Shown piece after piece: positions 53,026-63,681 of a DNA stretch of 64,000 nucleotides. Position numbers and translations under genes: made by a program. Position 1 is the first letter of the stretch; each line of letters opens with the position of its first letter. This DNA comes from Candidatus Endomicrobium embiratermitis. Lineage in GTDB: Bacteria > Elusimicrobiota > Endomicrobiia > Endomicrobiales > Endomicrobiaceae. Where the stretch lies: contig WQYI01000007.1 in the NCBI GenBank assembly GCA_009781315.1, positions 27,826 to 91,825 on the forward strand, written 5' to 3'. A model generated the notes under the pieces. The model did no database searches and was not told the DNA's origin. It worked only from the letters and a program-made list of their open reading frames with translations.

Positions 53026-53835
53026 ATGGCTGCAAATTCCGTTTCGACCAAGAAGCCAAATTTTGAAGGCAAAGACATACTTATCGCGGAAGATACCGAA
53101 ATAAATAAAGAAATAGTAAAAGTTTTTTTACAGCCTACAAAGGCGGATTTGACTTTTACTTCCGACGGAATAGAAGTGTTTGACGCCTTTAAGTCGGACC
53201 CTGAAAAATACGATTTGATTTTGATGGACGTGCAAATGCCGAGAATGGACGGTTTGGAAGCTACCAGAAAAATCCGCGCGCTTGATACGGTTAAAGCAAA
53301 AACCGTGCCGATATTAGCTTTAACCGTCAATGTTTCGCCTAAAGATATAGCGGAATGCATTAAAGCCGGAATGAACGGGCATATCGGGAAACCGGTTGAA
53401 ATAAATACGCTGTTTGAAGTTATCAAAAAATATATGCCGGAATCCGCAGAGTCGGCAAAAGCCGAATCAGTAGCGGAAACAAAAGAAAACGCTTACTCAA
53501 AATATATGCCTTATATAGACGTAAAAGAAGGCATTGCAAGGCTCATGAACGACAAAAATATCTATTTTCGCCTGCTTAAAAGTTTTGAAGGCGTAAAATT
53601 CGCGAATGATTTAATCAATAGCATAAAATCCGGAGATTACAAAACAGCGTCGATTGTAGCGCATACCATAAAAGGAATTTCGGCGAATCTTTCGCTTCAC
53701 GAACTTTGGGAGCTGAGCAAGGAAGTAGAGGCTCAGGCAAAAGCAAATAACGTTCCGGCAGGTTTTATCGACGAAATAAAAGATGTTATCGACAAAACTA
53801 TGCAGATGATAGCCGAACTTACTTCTCAGAAGTAA
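53026..53835 (+). CDS. Response regulator with HPt domain
   Basis: N-terminal REC domain (ILIAEDTEINKEIVK, LILMDVQMPRMDGLEAT with the phosphorylated aspartate, TVPILALTVN, KPVE), a linker, and a C-terminal HPt domain around the phosphotransfer histidine in IVAHTIKGISANL. The layout suits a phosphorelay from the hybrid kinase upstream. AAGGAG precedes the second of two adjacent ATG codons, chosen here. Confidence 0.9.
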   Translation: MAANSVSTKKPNFEGKDILIAEDTEINKEIVKVFLQPTKADLTFTSDGIEVFDAFKSDPEKYDLILMDVQMPRMDGLEATRKIRALDTVKAKTVPILALTVNVSPKDIAECIKAGMNGHIGKPVEINTLFEVIKKYMPESAESAKAESVAETKENAYSKYMPYIDVKEGIARLMNDKNIYFRLLKSFEGVKFANDLINSIKSGDYKTASIVAHTIKGISANLSLHELWELSKEVEAQAKANNVPAGFIDEIKDVIDKTMQMIAELTSQK

Positions 53836-53867
53836 AAAATATATTAATGTCTTAAAAGTGGGCGAAT

Positions 53868-54935
53868 ATGGCAAAAGACAAAATACTTGTGGTCGACGAT
53901 GTGGTGATTAACCGTAATATTTTGGTTGAAATGCTGAAAAACGATTATGACATTTTAGAGGCAAAAAACGGTCTTGAAGCTATTGAAGCCGTTAAGAATA
54001 ACGCCCGAGATATTTCGCTTATATTGTTAGACATAATTATGCCTAAAATGGACGGTTTTGAAGTTATAAAGGTTTTACATTCTTTAGGATATTCCAAAAT
54101 CCCCATAATAATAATCACCTCTTCCGGAGGGTATGAAAACGAAGTCAAGGGGTTGTCTCTTGGAGCAGTGGATTACATAAACAAACCTTTTTATTCGCAA
54201 AGCGTTTTAGCCCGCGTTAATCTTCAGATAGAACTAAGCAAGCACAGGCTGCACCTTGAAGAGCTTGTTGAAAAAAATATACGTAAATTTATATCCACAA
54301 GAGACCAACTGATAGATTTTCTTGCCTTTATAATCGAGTACCGCAACGTTGAGTCCGCACTTCACATTAAAAGAACGCGATTAATGGCCGAATATCTTTT
54401 CAACAAAATAGAACAATCGCACAAAATGGATCAGGAAGTTTTTTCGGTAAATAAATCCGCGATTTTAACGGCAGTATCGCTTCATGACATAGGTAAAATC
54501 GGTATACCGGATAGAATTTTATTAAAACACGGCAGTCTCACCGATGAAGAGTTTTCCATTATAAAAGAACACGTTGTTATAGGGGCAAATATCATAAAGC
54601 ACTTAGAAGATATTGAAGACAATGAGCTTATTCAGGCTTGCCATGATATATGTCTTTACCATCACGAAAGATGGGACGGCAAAGGATATCCGGAAGGCAG
54701 ATCCGGCAAGAATATTCCCTTTTCGGCGCGTCTTATGACAATGATAGATATCTACGATGCTCTGACTTCTAAAAGGGCATATAAAAATCCGTATTCTCAC
54801 GAAGAAGCCATTGGAATTCTCAAAAAAGAAAAAACCCGTTTTGATCCGGCAATGTTTGATATTTTCATAGAAAATCATGAAGGATTTAACGCGTTGTCAA
54901 AGCAGATAAAAGAAAAGAAGAAATCCGATAAGTAA
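53868..54935 (+). CDS. Response regulator with HD-GYP phosphodiesterase
   Basis: REC domain (ILVVDDVVINRNILVEML, LILLDIIMPKMDGFEVI) followed by a helical linker and an HD-GYP domain: HIKRTRLMAEYLF, SLHDIGKIGIPDRIL, CLYHHERWDGKGYPEGRSG, MIDIYDALTSKRAYKN. All metal ligands including HHE are present, unlike the HD-GYP at 26.6 kb. Resembles RpfG. Probably the output of the phosphorelay: phosphorylation would control c-di-GMP breakdown. Thirty-two bases from the REC-HPt gene, presumably one operon. Confidence 0.92.
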   Translation: MAKDKILVVDDVVINRNILVEMLKNDYDILEAKNGLEAIEAVKNNARDISLILLDIIMPKMDGFEVIKVLHSLGYSKIPIIIITSSGGYENEVKGLSLGAVDYINKPFYSQSVLARVNLQIELSKHRLHLEELVEKNIRKFISTRDQLIDFLAFIIEYRNVESALHIKRTRLMAEYLFNKIEQSHKMDQEVFSVNKSAILTAVSLHDIGKIGIPDRILLKHGSLTDEEFSIIKEHVVIGANIIKHLEDIEDNELIQACHDICLYHHERWDGKGYPEGRSGKNIPFSARLMTMIDIYDALTSKRAYKNPYSHEEAIGILKKEKTRFDPAMFDIFIENHEGFNALSKQIKEKKKSDK

Positions 54936-54958
54936 GCTTTAAGGTTTTTAGAGACATC

Positions 54959-56653
54959 CTATTTAATTAAATTTTGGGGAAGCCATTTTACAAGACACGA
55001 GGATAATGACTGTATATCTATAGGCTTTGAAAGAAACCCGTTAAAGCCGTTTTTCAAAAACATTTCTTTAGCGCCGCTTACTGCGTTAGCCGTAAGAGCG
55101 ATTATGGGAACGCCGGAATTGTGTCCGCCAAGAGAACGTATTTTTTGCGTAGCTTCAACGCCGTCCATTTCCGGCATCATATGATCCATAAAAATTAAAT
55201 CGTATTTCTTTTTCGAAGCCATTTCAACGGCTTGCGAACCGTTAAGCGCCGTGTCCGGAACTATTTTGTATTCCTTAAGCATAGCCTCGGCAACGATAAT
55301 ATTAATGTCTACGTCGTCAACAAGCAGAACTTTGGCGGACGCGGCGGAAAAAGAACGCGCTTCGCTTAAATTTTCCTCTAAATCCTCTTCTTTTCCCGGC
55401 TCAATGCGTATTCTCACTCTGAACAAAGAACCGACGCCGTAATCGCTTTTAACGCTTACACTGCCGCCCATAAGCTCGCAAAGGCGCTTGGTAATCGCAA
55501 GCCCTAAGCCCGTGCCGACAACTTTTTTATTTTTTCTTTTATCCACCTGTTCAAAGGCTGTAAACAAACGCGGCAGATCTTCTTTTTTTATTCCAATGCC
55601 GGTATCCGCTATGTCAAAACAAAAAATATCTTCTTCTTTGCGGGCGCTGAAAGTTATTGTTCCCTCGTTAGTGTACTTTAAAGCGTTATTTAAAAGATTT
55701 GATAAAACCTGGTTTATTCGTTTCTCGTCTCCAAACACAACTTTGGGAAGATTTTCGTCAAAACTACACACAAACTTAAGCTTTTTTTGCGTAAACATGA
55801 CTTGAAAAACAGACTGTATATTGTGAAGAAATTTTTTAAAATCAAAATAATCCGGCACTATGTCTAATTTACCGGCTTCTATCTTGGAGAAGTCCAAAAT
55901 GTCGTTTATAATGCCGAGTAAAAGCTTGGAAGAGTTCCCTATATTATACATGTGAACTTTTTGCTCCGGAGAAAGAGCGGTTTTTTTAATTATCTCCGTT
56001 AAGCCGATAACAGCGTTCATAGGCGTTCTTATCTCGTGAGACATTGTTGCAAGAAAATCGGATTTCGCTTGGTTTGCTTCTTCGGCGGTTTTTTTTGCGG
56101 CAAGAAGTTCCGTTAAGTCATGAAATATCGCAAGAGATCCCATCAAGCCGCCTGTTTCGTTAAAAACGGACGTAAGCTGTATTTTGTAACTGCGGAAATC
56201 TCCGTTGCCGCCGATATCGATGTTCTCTTCCAAAGAAACAGTTTCTTTTTTATCCGCGGTTTCGGCAAAAGCGCTTTCAATGCGGGACATAAGTTTTTCA
56301 TCCGCGAATTTAGCAAAAATTTCCTGCCAAGTCCGTCCGTTTATGAGGCCGAAATTTTCTATACGCGCCGTCTTAAGAAACGCCGTTGTGGAATAGGCGA
56401 AACGCCCGTAAGAATCAAAAATCATTATGATATCGGGGGAATTTCCTATAAGCATGGAAAGATAACTTTCCTGCTTTGACTTATTAAGAGCGATGACCGC
56501 CTTCATCCCTTCGCTGGACTTTGATACCTGCTTGTACCTGTCGAAAATAACCTGCATGCTGTGCAGTTCGCGATTAAGTCTCTTGACTTCCAAGTCTTTA
56601 GCGCGCAGCTGCTCCTGCAGTTCTTTAAGTTGGTTTTCGTCTTTAAGCGGCAC
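54959..56653 (-). CDS. Soluble hybrid histidine kinase (PAS-HisKA-HATPase-REC)
   Basis: No membrane helices. A long coiled coil ([20 protein letters not shown]), PAS (residues ~75-190), HisKA ([18 protein letters not shown]), HATPase ([32 protein letters not shown]) and REC ([28 protein letters not shown]). It sits 14 bases after the FIST gene, so FIST is probably its input. Convergent with the HD-GYP gene. Confidence 0.92.
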   Translation of the reverse strand: MPLKDENQLKELQEQLRAKDLEVKRLNRELHSMQVIFDRYKQVSKSSEGMKAVIALNKSKQESYLSMLIGNSPDIIMIFDSYGRFAYSTTAFLKTARIENFGLINGRTWQEIFAKFADEKLMSRIESAFAETADKKETVSLEENIDIGGNGDFRSYKIQLTSVFNETGGLMGSLAIFHDLTELLAAKKTAEEANQAKSDFLATMSHEIRTPMNAVIGLTEIIKKTALSPEQKVHMYNIGNSSKLLLGIINDILDFSKIEAGKLDIVPDYFDFKKFLHNIQSVFQVMFTQKKLKFVCSFDENLPKVVFGDEKRINQVLSNLLNNALKYTNEGTITFSARKEEDIFCFDIADTGIGIKKEDLPRLFTAFEQVDKRKNKKVVGTGLGLAITKRLCELMGGSVSVKSDYGVGSLFRVRIRIEPGKEEDLEENLSEARSFSAASAKVLLVDDVDINIIVAEAMLKEYKIVPDTALNGSQAVEMASKKKYDLIFMDHMMPEMDGVEATQKIRSLGGHNSGVPIIALTANAVSGAKEMFLKNGFNGFLSKPIDIQSLSSCLVKWLPQNLIK

Positions 56654-56667
56654 AAAAATCTCCGAAA

Positions 56668-57828
56668 TTAAAATTGACAGATAACAATAGTATCGTTATG
56701 AAAACGGTTTATAATCTTTCCGTCAGGCGTACGCACGGGACAGAATTCGCCGCCGGAATAACCCATAAAAAAAGGAAGTTTTCCGTTAAGCGTTTTTTGC
56801 ATAGCTTCCATTTCGGAATCCGCGTCAAGTCCCAAAGCGCTGTTGCGTGCAAGGCATGAAAAAACAAAAGCGCCGTTTTTATTTTCTTTACCGGCGGCAT
56901 TCTCAAACATTTTTGAAGAGACGCGCAGAACTTCATCCTGATTCATAGAGCCGATGCTTAAGATCGTTCCTTGAGGCACATTGGCCGCGCAAATAATATG
57001 TTTCTCGGGAGTCGTTCCTATAATAACGCGCGCGGCAGGCTGGGTGCCGTCGTTAAAATCCACAATTAACGGAACATTCGCGAAGCTTATCATCTGTCCG
57101 TCCGGAGCAAGACCCAGAGACTGCATATAGTCCATTGCCGGAATATTGTTAATAGTTTCTATCGTGTTTCCTTTTGAAGAAGTTATTACGGCTTTTTGAG
57201 GCAAAAGATTCTGATCCGAAACATTGCCCAAAGAAAAAGACGGATTTATATTGCCGTAAAAAAGCGCCATTGAAAGAGTCGTGGGATTTTCTTTTCCGTT
57301 ATAAAAAGCTTTCGCGTTTTTATAATCCGGATTATCGTCTATGGCGTTAGTGCCGAAAACAGGTATCCCGCCTGTCAGCGCGTCGAGTTCTCTTATGGTG
57401 TCGTCTCCCGAGAAATCAAATGTAAAAGGGGACATTAGTATAATCATAGACGCTTTGCCGGGTAATTTGGCAGCCGCGGCTTTATAAGCCGTTTCAATTT
57501 CCGTTTTAAGATTTTTCGCGTTTAAAGGATTTGTAACCGAAGACGAGAAAATAACGTCGTCGCTCGTAAGCACGGAAACAATGAGCGCCAAATGACCTAT
57601 TTTACCCGGCGCCGAACATGCGAAGGTCGTTACGCCCAAAGTATCAAAAGGAAATTTTTCCGACAACGCTTTTACAATGCCGGTATCAATAAATTCCGGA
57701 TAGCAGGTTATAAAACCTATTGAATTTTTTTTAAGACTGTTCGGCAAATCCAACTGTTCTAAAATCTCAGACACGGCTGCGTTAACATCATCGATTTGAG
57801 TTGTGTGGGCGGTAAGCGTTTTTATCAT
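56668..57828 (-). CDS. FIST domain sensor protein
   Basis: FIST N-terminal (residues ~25-225; [25 protein letters not shown]) and FIST C-terminal (~235-370; [21 protein letters not shown]) domains, a small-molecule sensory module found in front of kinases and chemoreceptors. No membrane helix. A GGAGGA ribosome site precedes the ATG, and TATAAT is on the minus strand at 57869-57874. Paired with the hybrid kinase. The ligand is unknown; amino-acid binding has been suggested for the family. Confidence 0.88.
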   Translation of the reverse strand: MIKTLTAHTTQIDDVNAAVSEILEQLDLPNSLKKNSIGFITCYPEFIDTGIVKALSEKFPFDTLGVTTFACSAPGKIGHLALIVSVLTSDDVIFSSSVTNPLNAKNLKTEIETAYKAAAAKLPGKASMIILMSPFTFDFSGDDTIRELDALTGGIPVFGTNAIDDNPDYKNAKAFYNGKENPTTLSMALFYGNINPSFSLGNVSDQNLLPQKAVITSSKGNTIETINNIPAMDYMQSLGLAPDGQMISFANVPLIVDFNDGTQPAARVIIGTTPEKHIICAANVPQGTILSIGSMNQDEVLRVSSKMFENAAGKENKNGAFVFSCLARNSALGLDADSEMEAMQKTLNGKLPFFMGYSGGEFCPVRTPDGKIINRFHNDTIVICQF

Positions 57829-57932
57829 AACATCCTCCGTATGAAGTTTTTACTGCTGCTATTATTTTATTATAAAAGCATAATTCTTCGATGAGGATAC
57901 CAAAACACGTAAAGAGCGAGTAATAGCAAATA

Positions 57933-60578
57933 TTATATCAAATTTACCTGTGCTATTTTATTACGTAAAACATATTTTTGCAATTCGGCGATAATAAGAG
58001 GGAAAACGGATAACGCTATCACGATAATCCAGTGTTTAAAACTTATCTGAACAAGATAAAAAATTTCCGCAACGGGCTTTATCAGAGCTACTCCGAATAA
58101 TATCGCGAATGTAAGCATCGCGCTCCAAAACAGCGGCGGATTTGATATCCAGCCGAGTTTAAAAATTGATTTATTAATGCTTCTTACGTTAAAAACGTGA
58201 ACAATCGCGGAGAAACCTAAAACCAAAAATGCCATGGTCTGCCCGACTTGGGCAGATGGCGTCATACCGCTTGAATTTATAGTAACAAACCTGCCTATAT
58301 AAAAACCGATAAGAGTTATAACGGTGAATATAACGGCCATTTCAATCATTCTTGAGCCAAAACCGCGCGCGAAAACGCTTGCGCCTATTGGCATGGGTTT
58401 CCTGTCCATTAAATCATCTTCGGCAAGTTCCCTGCTTAACGCAAAACCCGGCACGCCGTTTGCCACGGTGTTAATAAATAATAAGTGCAGCGCGGTTAAC
58501 GGAATCCCCCAGTTAAAAACAAAAGCAAGAATCATTACAAGTATTTCGGAAATGTTCGCGCTTAAAAGAAAATAAACCGTTTTCCTTATGTTGTCATAAG
58601 CTTTTCTTCCTTCCCTGACAGCCGCGACAATAGTGGCGAAATTGTCGTCCGTCAAAATCATTTCCGCTGCATTTTTTGAAACGTCGGTTCCGGTTATGCC
58701 CATAGCCGTGCCTACGTTAGCGGCTTTAAGGGCGGGAGCGTCGTTAACTCCGTCGCCCGTCATGGCGACTATTTGGTTATTAGCCTGCCACGCTTTGACT
58801 ATTCTTATTTTATCTTCCGGGCTTACTCTGGCGTAAACCGCGTATTGCCAGACGTTTTTTGCAAGCTCTTCGTCGGTTATATTCTCGAGTTCCGCGCCGG
58901 TTACGGTTTTATCGCCTTCTTGGAGTATTCCTATTTCAGCGGCAATGGCCGACGCTGTTACGGCATGGTCGCCGGTTATCATAACTGTTTTTATCCCGGC
59001 TCCTTTTGCAAAAGCCACGGCTTCGACGCTTTCGGGCCTTGGCGGATCTATCATTCCTATAAGCCCGACAAACTGCAGGTCTTTTTCCAACTCGTCAACT
59101 CCTAAGTTTTTAGGAAGTTCATCATAATGTTTTTCGGCAACGGCTATAACCCTTAAAGCTTGCCCTGCGAACTTATCGTGAATTTTCATTATTTCTTCTT
59201 TAGATACGCCTTTTGTAACCGGAATCCTGTCCACCGCGCCTTTGGTTATCGAAAGATACTTGCCGTTTTCAATACGATGAACGGTAGTCATTAATTTCCT
59301 TTCGGAATCAAACGGTATTTCAAAAACCCTGGGATACTTTTCAATCAGATCTTTTTTATTTGTATGTTTGTTGTGTAACAGACTTATTATCGCGGTTTCG
59401 GTCGGATCCCCGATAGCTGTTTCCTCTCCGTCTTTTTCTTCTATAACCGCGTTATTGGCAAGGCTTAATATCGTGAGAAGGTGGCGTTCGGCTTCGTCAA
59501 AATTATCTTCCGCTTTTTTAGATTCGTGTCCCGCCGCCCAAACGGCTTTTATGGTCATTTTGTTCTGCGTAAGAGTGCCGGTTTTGTCGGAACATATAAC
59601 CGAGGTGTTTCCAAGGGTTTCAACGGCATTTATTCTGCGCACTACGGCATTTTTTTTCGCCATGTTTTGAATGCCGTATACCAAAGTTAAAGTAACTATA
59701 ATCATTAAAGTTTCAGGCACCGCGGCAACTGCCAAAGCAACCGCAAGCATAAGCATATCCATAGCCTGCTCTCCGCGCCTGATACCCATGACAAAAAGTA
59801 AAACCGCAGACAGCAAAGCCGCGGCCGTCATTACTTTTCCTATGGCAAAAAGTCTTTTTTGCAAAGGTGTTTTTGTTTTTTTTGTACTGTTTAAAAGACC
59901 CGCGATTTTGCCGACTTCGGTATCCATTCCGGTGTTAACAACAACGGCTGTGGTTCTGCCGTTTGTTATAAGGCAGCTTGAAAACAGCATATTCAGCCTG
60001 TCTCCGAGAGGCGCGTGTTCGTCCACTTTCGCGCCGGCGTCTTTTTCCACAGACACGCTTTCGCCGGTTAAAACGGCTTCGTCGACTTTTAAAGCTGCGC
60101 TTTCTATCAGCCTTGCGTCAGCCGGAATTTTATCTCCGGCTTCCAGTACAATTATATCTCCGGGCACAAGCTGTTTTACGTCGATTTTTTCTTTGACGCC
60201 GCTTCTTATTACCACGGTTGTGTCGGCGTTCATTTTTCTTAAAGCTTCAAGAGCCCTTTCGGCGCCGAGCTCCTGGCGCAGACTTAATACGGAATTTATT
60301 ATGACGATAGCCATAATCACTATAGGTTCAATCCAGCCTTCATTCGTCTTTAGAGCCAAAATAGCGGAAATTACGACGGCTGTTAAAAGGATTATTGTCG
60401 TCAAGTCTGACAAAGAGCGCAGTATTTTTATAAAAATACTTTCTTTTTTCTCTTCTTCAAACTCATTGAATCCTTTTTCCAGCCGTATCTCGGTTACCTG
60501 ATTGTTTGTAAGCCCTTTATGGGGATCCGTGCGCAAAATTTTAAAAATATCTTCAATTTTTTCCTGCGTCCATTTCAT
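57933..60578 (-). CDS. P2-type cation ATPase with changed ion-site residues
   Basis: Family of Ca2+ and Na+ pumps: actuator EAVLTGESVSVEK, M4 AVAAVPETLMIIVTL, phosphorylation site CSDKTGTLTQNKM, nucleotide domain, hinge MTGDGVNDAPALKAANVG. In M5 the Asn and Glu of the Ca2+ site are present (SANISEIL). In M6 the usual NLVTDGLPA reads NTVANGVPG, losing Thr and Asp. The transported ion may not be Ca2+. GAGAGG precedes the ATG chosen; five extra codons upstream are possible. Confidence 0.88.
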   Translation of the reverse strand: MKWTQEKIEDIFKILRTDPHKGLTNNQVTEIRLEKGFNEFEEEKKESIFIKILRSLSDLTTIILLTAVVISAILALKTNEGWIEPIVIMAIVIINSVLSLRQELGAERALEALRKMNADTTVVIRSGVKEKIDVKQLVPGDIIVLEAGDKIPADARLIESAALKVDEAVLTGESVSVEKDAGAKVDEHAPLGDRLNMLFSSCLITNGRTTAVVVNTGMDTEVGKIAGLLNSTKKTKTPLQKRLFAIGKVMTAAALLSAVLLFVMGIRRGEQAMDMLMLAVALAVAAVPETLMIIVTLTLVYGIQNMAKKNAVVRRINAVETLGNTSVICSDKTGTLTQNKMTIKAVWAAGHESKKAEDNFDEAERHLLTILSLANNAVIEEKDGEETAIGDPTETAIISLLHNKHTNKKDLIEKYPRVFEIPFDSERKLMTTVHRIENGKYLSITKGAVDRIPVTKGVSKEEIMKIHDKFAGQALRVIAVAEKHYDELPKNLGVDELEKDLQFVGLIGMIDPPRPESVEAVAFAKGAGIKTVMITGDHAVTASAIAAEIGILQEGDKTVTGAELENITDEELAKNVWQYAVYARVSPEDKIRIVKAWQANNQIVAMTGDGVNDAPALKAANVGTAMGITGTDVSKNAAEMILTDDNFATIVAAVREGRKAYDNIRKTVYFLLSANISEILVMILAFVFNWGIPLTALHLLFINTVANGVPGFALSRELAEDDLMDRKPMPIGASVFARGFGSRMIEMAVIFTVITLIGFYIGRFVTINSSGMTPSAQVGQTMAFLVLGFSAIVHVFNVRSINKSIFKLGWISNPPLFWSAMLTFAILFGVALIKPVAEIFYLVQISFKHWIIVIALSVFPLIIAELQKYVLRNKIAQVNLI

Positions 60579-60643
60579 TCGTGCGCCTCTCAAATATTAA
60601 TTTTTATTATAATAGTATTTATTACTATTTTAAGCAAACAATA

Positions 60644-60683
60644 AAACGCATCTCCGCGCAGCAAGCTGCGCGGAGATGCGTTT
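60644..60683 (-). terminator. Terminator, perfect 40-base palindrome
   Basis: AAACGCATCTCCGCGCAGC paired with its exact complement, effectively a four-base loop, followed on the minus strand by TTTTATTGTTT. It ends the transporter gene upstream. Confidence 0.8.
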
Positions 60684-60704
60684 CTCAAATAAATTGAAAA
60701 TATT

Positions 60705-61736
60705 TTAAACTGTAAACAAAAGTATCAGAAAGTATACAAGCATTAACACAAGGCCTAAAGGGATGGCTACTTTTGCCCACTGCCTGCTTTTTATTCCGAG
60801 TTTAGATGAAACTATGATGTTAGGAATATTTCCGGGAATCATCATGGCTCCGCCGAGAATAAGACTTACCGTAAGATAAATCAAAGTTTCGCGGCTCATT
60901 TCCGGAACCACTTCTATAGCTGCCATTGTGGCATTGTCCAAAACGGCGGACAGCAGGTTAACCCAGTACAAAGCCTGCGGCGGAAGATGAAAAATTGTTT
61001 TATAAGCAAGAGGTTTGAGTCCGTCTCCAAGCAAAATAAGACCGCTGACAAAAATATAAATTTTTGCCGTTCGCAGCAAAATGTCTTTTATCGAGTGGAA
61101 CGCTTCCTGCTTTTCGAAAGCGGTATTTGATTCATGGTCGACAATTCTATACGCCAAAAAACTCAAAAACAATATTGCAGAGGTAACATAAGGCCAAAGC
61201 AGTTTTATCATAAAAACAGTGTCAGCCTTATGCGGTGAATTTGCAAGTTTGGATATTATTATGGCGCCCAGAGGTTCGCCTATAGGAGTAAGTACGGAAC
61301 CTATGCTTATGGCAAAACACGTATAAATAACAAGTTTAATTCGTTCGCTGCGTTTTAAACTCAGTTCAGCGGCAACTTCGCTTAATATAAGGGCAGCCAC
61401 TATGGCGGTAATAATGCTTGAGGTAAATCCCAGAATAAGAACTATCAAAAACATCGTCCATCTTAACCCTATTTTTGTTACGGAAACATGCACAACATTC
61501 CTTATAAAAAAATGGAATTTTTTAAATGCCAGCCCGACAATAAAAACAGCTAAACATATGTGGAAAGGTTCCGTAAAAGCTTCTTTGACAAGATCTTTGC
61601 TCCAAGATGATGAAATAAAGACTGCCAGTACTCCGCATATAAAAAGAAACGGCTCAAGATTTTCTTCTACCTTGTGCCAAATCAAAGGCAGGCATAAAAC
61701 AAGAATGATTAAGACAGATAACAGAATAAACTGCAT
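60705..61736 (-). CDS. DUF1646-like ion transporter
   Basis: About ten membrane helices. The paired re-entrant motifs GSVLTPIGEPLGAIIISKL and LDNATMAAIEVVP / MMIPGNIPNIIVSSKLGIKS are typical of the ion-transporter superfamily that includes ArsB, NhaD and DUF1646; I favour DUF1646 from the last motif. AGGA is six bases before the chosen ATG. The substrate is unknown, perhaps Na+/H+. Terminator downstream. Confidence 0.6.
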   Translation of the reverse strand: MQFILLSVLIILVLCLPLIWHKVEENLEPFLFICGVLAVFISSSWSKDLVKEAFTEPFHICLAVFIVGLAFKKFHFFIRNVVHVSVTKIGLRWTMFLIVLILGFTSSIITAIVAALILSEVAAELSLKRSERIKLVIYTCFAISIGSVLTPIGEPLGAIIISKLANSPHKADTVFMIKLLWPYVTSAILFLSFLAYRIVDHESNTAFEKQEAFHSIKDILLRTAKIYIFVSGLILLGDGLKPLAYKTIFHLPPQALYWVNLLSAVLDNATMAAIEVVPEMSRETLIYLTVSLILGGAMMIPGNIPNIIVSSKLGIKSRQWAKVAIPLGLVLMLVYFLILLFTV

Positions 61737-61968
61737 AAAATATCCTGAAAATAAAATGGTTTTGAACGGTTTGCGTAAAGCTAAGCTGTGTTTGCCTGAA
61801 ACTAAAGAAAGCAAAGAGTTTCGCCGGGTTTAGAAATTAAATCGGGAAACAAATCGGCCAGCGGCAACTAAAATTTAAAAAACACGGCCATAAGGCCGCG
61901 TCATTATAACACATTTTTTGTTTTTATGCTATTTTTTCTACGGCTATAAATTGATTCCAACTCTGCTG

Positions 61969-63543
61969 CTAAAATTGCCCGTCGCTATAATCCGTCTTTT
62001 TCATGATGGCGTCATATTCTTCTTCGGTAATTTTAGTTTTCGAGTTTATGTAGCTTTGCACGTCAATTTTTTTCGGCAGCGCCGCGGGATCTTCGTCAAT
62101 TACATCGTCTATGCGTTCGGCAAGATAAGGAAACAGAGGATTTGACGAGATTCTGAAAAACAGGTTTGTGTTTATTTCGAGAATCCCCCGCTCCCCCTGG
62201 GCGTTTGAGATAATGCCCAGATTCAGACCGAATTCGTCTTTTGTTTCGGGGTCCGGAGAGGAACCGTACAGCGGATCGTTTTCGGGAAATTGCAGCGAAA
62301 CATGAGAAAGGGAAAAAACGTCCTGCGGATATTTCAGTCCCAACGCTCTGGCAGTAAAATTCTTATCGCCCGGCAGAACACTCCGCTCTACGGTGCCGGA
62401 ATCGCCGGGAGTTTCATTGCCGATTATTGTTATTTTGTAACGCTGAGGCAAATCCGGCAGCATCCTTGACATCATATTGACAAAAACCGGACGAACCAGC
62501 GGCAGAAACTCGGTATCGCGATTGATGTCGAACAGCACCAATTCGCTTGCGTTAGCCGGCAGATAGCTGAAAAGGTCGTTTATAAGCGCCGGCGTACTGA
62601 CCGTGTAATCGGCGATTGATTGAAAGACAATGATCGGAGGAAGGTCTTTTATACGGCCGTTTTTATGCAGCCTTACGATTTGCTGTTTTACATCGGTAAT
62701 CAGCAGACGCGCCTGTTTAACCGCGTTGGTCGGAAACGAATTATACTTGAACGGATTAAATTCCGGAATTATGCCAAGCCACGCGGCTTTTTCAAACCCG
62801 GGGATAATAGAAGGAATTGCCATTATTTCCGCAAGCTTTGAGAGCCGGGTAATCCCGATCATCGGCGAAATCAAAACCAGCCTGTCAGGACGGCTCAAAC
62901 TGTCGTCTTCAAGCGCATCCAACGCATATTTTACTGCAACCGAGCCTCCTTGCGAAAATCCGACCAGATGCAAAGGAGCTTCTTTCTGAGTCATACTCTT
63001 TGCTTCTCTTACCGCCATCCGTGTTGCTGCCATCCAATCCTGCCAGACAATTTTAGTCAATGCTCCGGGGACTGTGCCGTGCCCGGGCATTCTTACCCCT
63101 ATCACTGCGAAATCCTTCTTGTAATATAACTGCGCGACATGGCGCAAACTGTACGGAGAATCCGTCAGCCCGTGCAATAAAACAACAGACCCTTTCGGTT
63201 CTTTCGGTACCATGACATACGACCTGTTCCAGTCTGCTTTTAATTTCGGAGGATATATACGGCTGCCTTCAAAATAACGATTGACCGAAGTTTTCTCGCT
63301 TTCCGGAGTATTTATAACTACTTCATGGTAAACATCATCAAATATTTTGTTTTCACGTTCAATATATTCTTTCCATGTGGCTTTATCCATTTCTTCAGCC
63401 GTCAATTCAGCGGGGACAAAAGTATGCCACGGCTGCAATTTTGGAGCGTATAGCAGGCGCAAAGCGACTACTGAGGTAAGCACAAAAAATAACAAGAGAG
63501 AAGCTTTCAGAACGAATTTGACAAACTTAAAAAATTTTTTCAT
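61969..63543 (-). CDS. Membrane-anchored alpha/beta hydrolase
   Basis: One N-terminal membrane helix (ASLLLFFVLTSVVALRLLY), then an alpha/beta hydrolase: oxyanion region VVLLHGLTDSPYS, nucleophile serine in LVGFSQGGSVAV, Asp in QSIADYTVSTP, and probably His in SLSHVSLQFP. C-terminal ~90 residues extra. Similar to lipase/esterase or carboxylesterase families; the substrate is unknown. The gene looks richer in G and C than its neighbours, which could mean transfer. A 230-base gap to the next gene holds no gene. Confidence 0.75.
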   Translation of the reverse strand: MKKFFKFVKFVLKASLLLFFVLTSVVALRLLYAPKLQPWHTFVPAELTAEEMDKATWKEYIERENKIFDDVYHEVVINTPESEKTSVNRYFEGSRIYPPKLKADWNRSYVMVPKEPKGSVVLLHGLTDSPYSLRHVAQLYYKKDFAVIGVRMPGHGTVPGALTKIVWQDWMAATRMAVREAKSMTQKEAPLHLVGFSQGGSVAVKYALDALEDDSLSRPDRLVLISPMIGITRLSKLAEIMAIPSIIPGFEKAAWLGIIPEFNPFKYNSFPTNAVKQARLLITDVKQQIVRLHKNGRIKDLPPIIVFQSIADYTVSTPALINDLFSYLPANASELVLFDINRDTEFLPLVRPVFVNMMSRMLPDLPQRYKITIIGNETPGDSGTVERSVLPGDKNFTARALGLKYPQDVFSLSHVSLQFPENDPLYGSSPDPETKDEFGLNLGIISNAQGERGILEINTNLFFRISSNPLFPYLAERIDDVIDEDPAALPKKIDVQSYINSKTKITEEEYDAIMKKTDYSDGQF

Positions 63544-63594
63544 TTTGATTCACCTTGAATTTAAAAACTTTTAATATAGCATAAAGTTAAAAAA

Positions 63595-63681
63595 CGGAGA
63601 GAGAGGGATTCGAACCCCCGGTAGGATTTCTCCTACAGTAGTTTTCAAGACTACCTCCTTAAACCGCTCGGACATCTCTCC
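63595..63681 (-). tRNA. tRNA-Ser (UGA anticodon)
   Basis: Class II tRNA: acceptor GGAGAGA/TCTCTCC, anticodon loop CTTGAAA, long variable arm (GTAGGAGAAATCCTAC) and T-arm GGTTCGAATCC. CCA is not encoded. The DNA between promoter and gene holds a copy of its first 18 bases. Confidence 0.95.

Noticed and set aside
59671..60501. A plus-strand frame of 276 codons over the P2 ATPase
   Set aside because: Shadow frame, low complexity in Ser/Thr/Ile, no homology.
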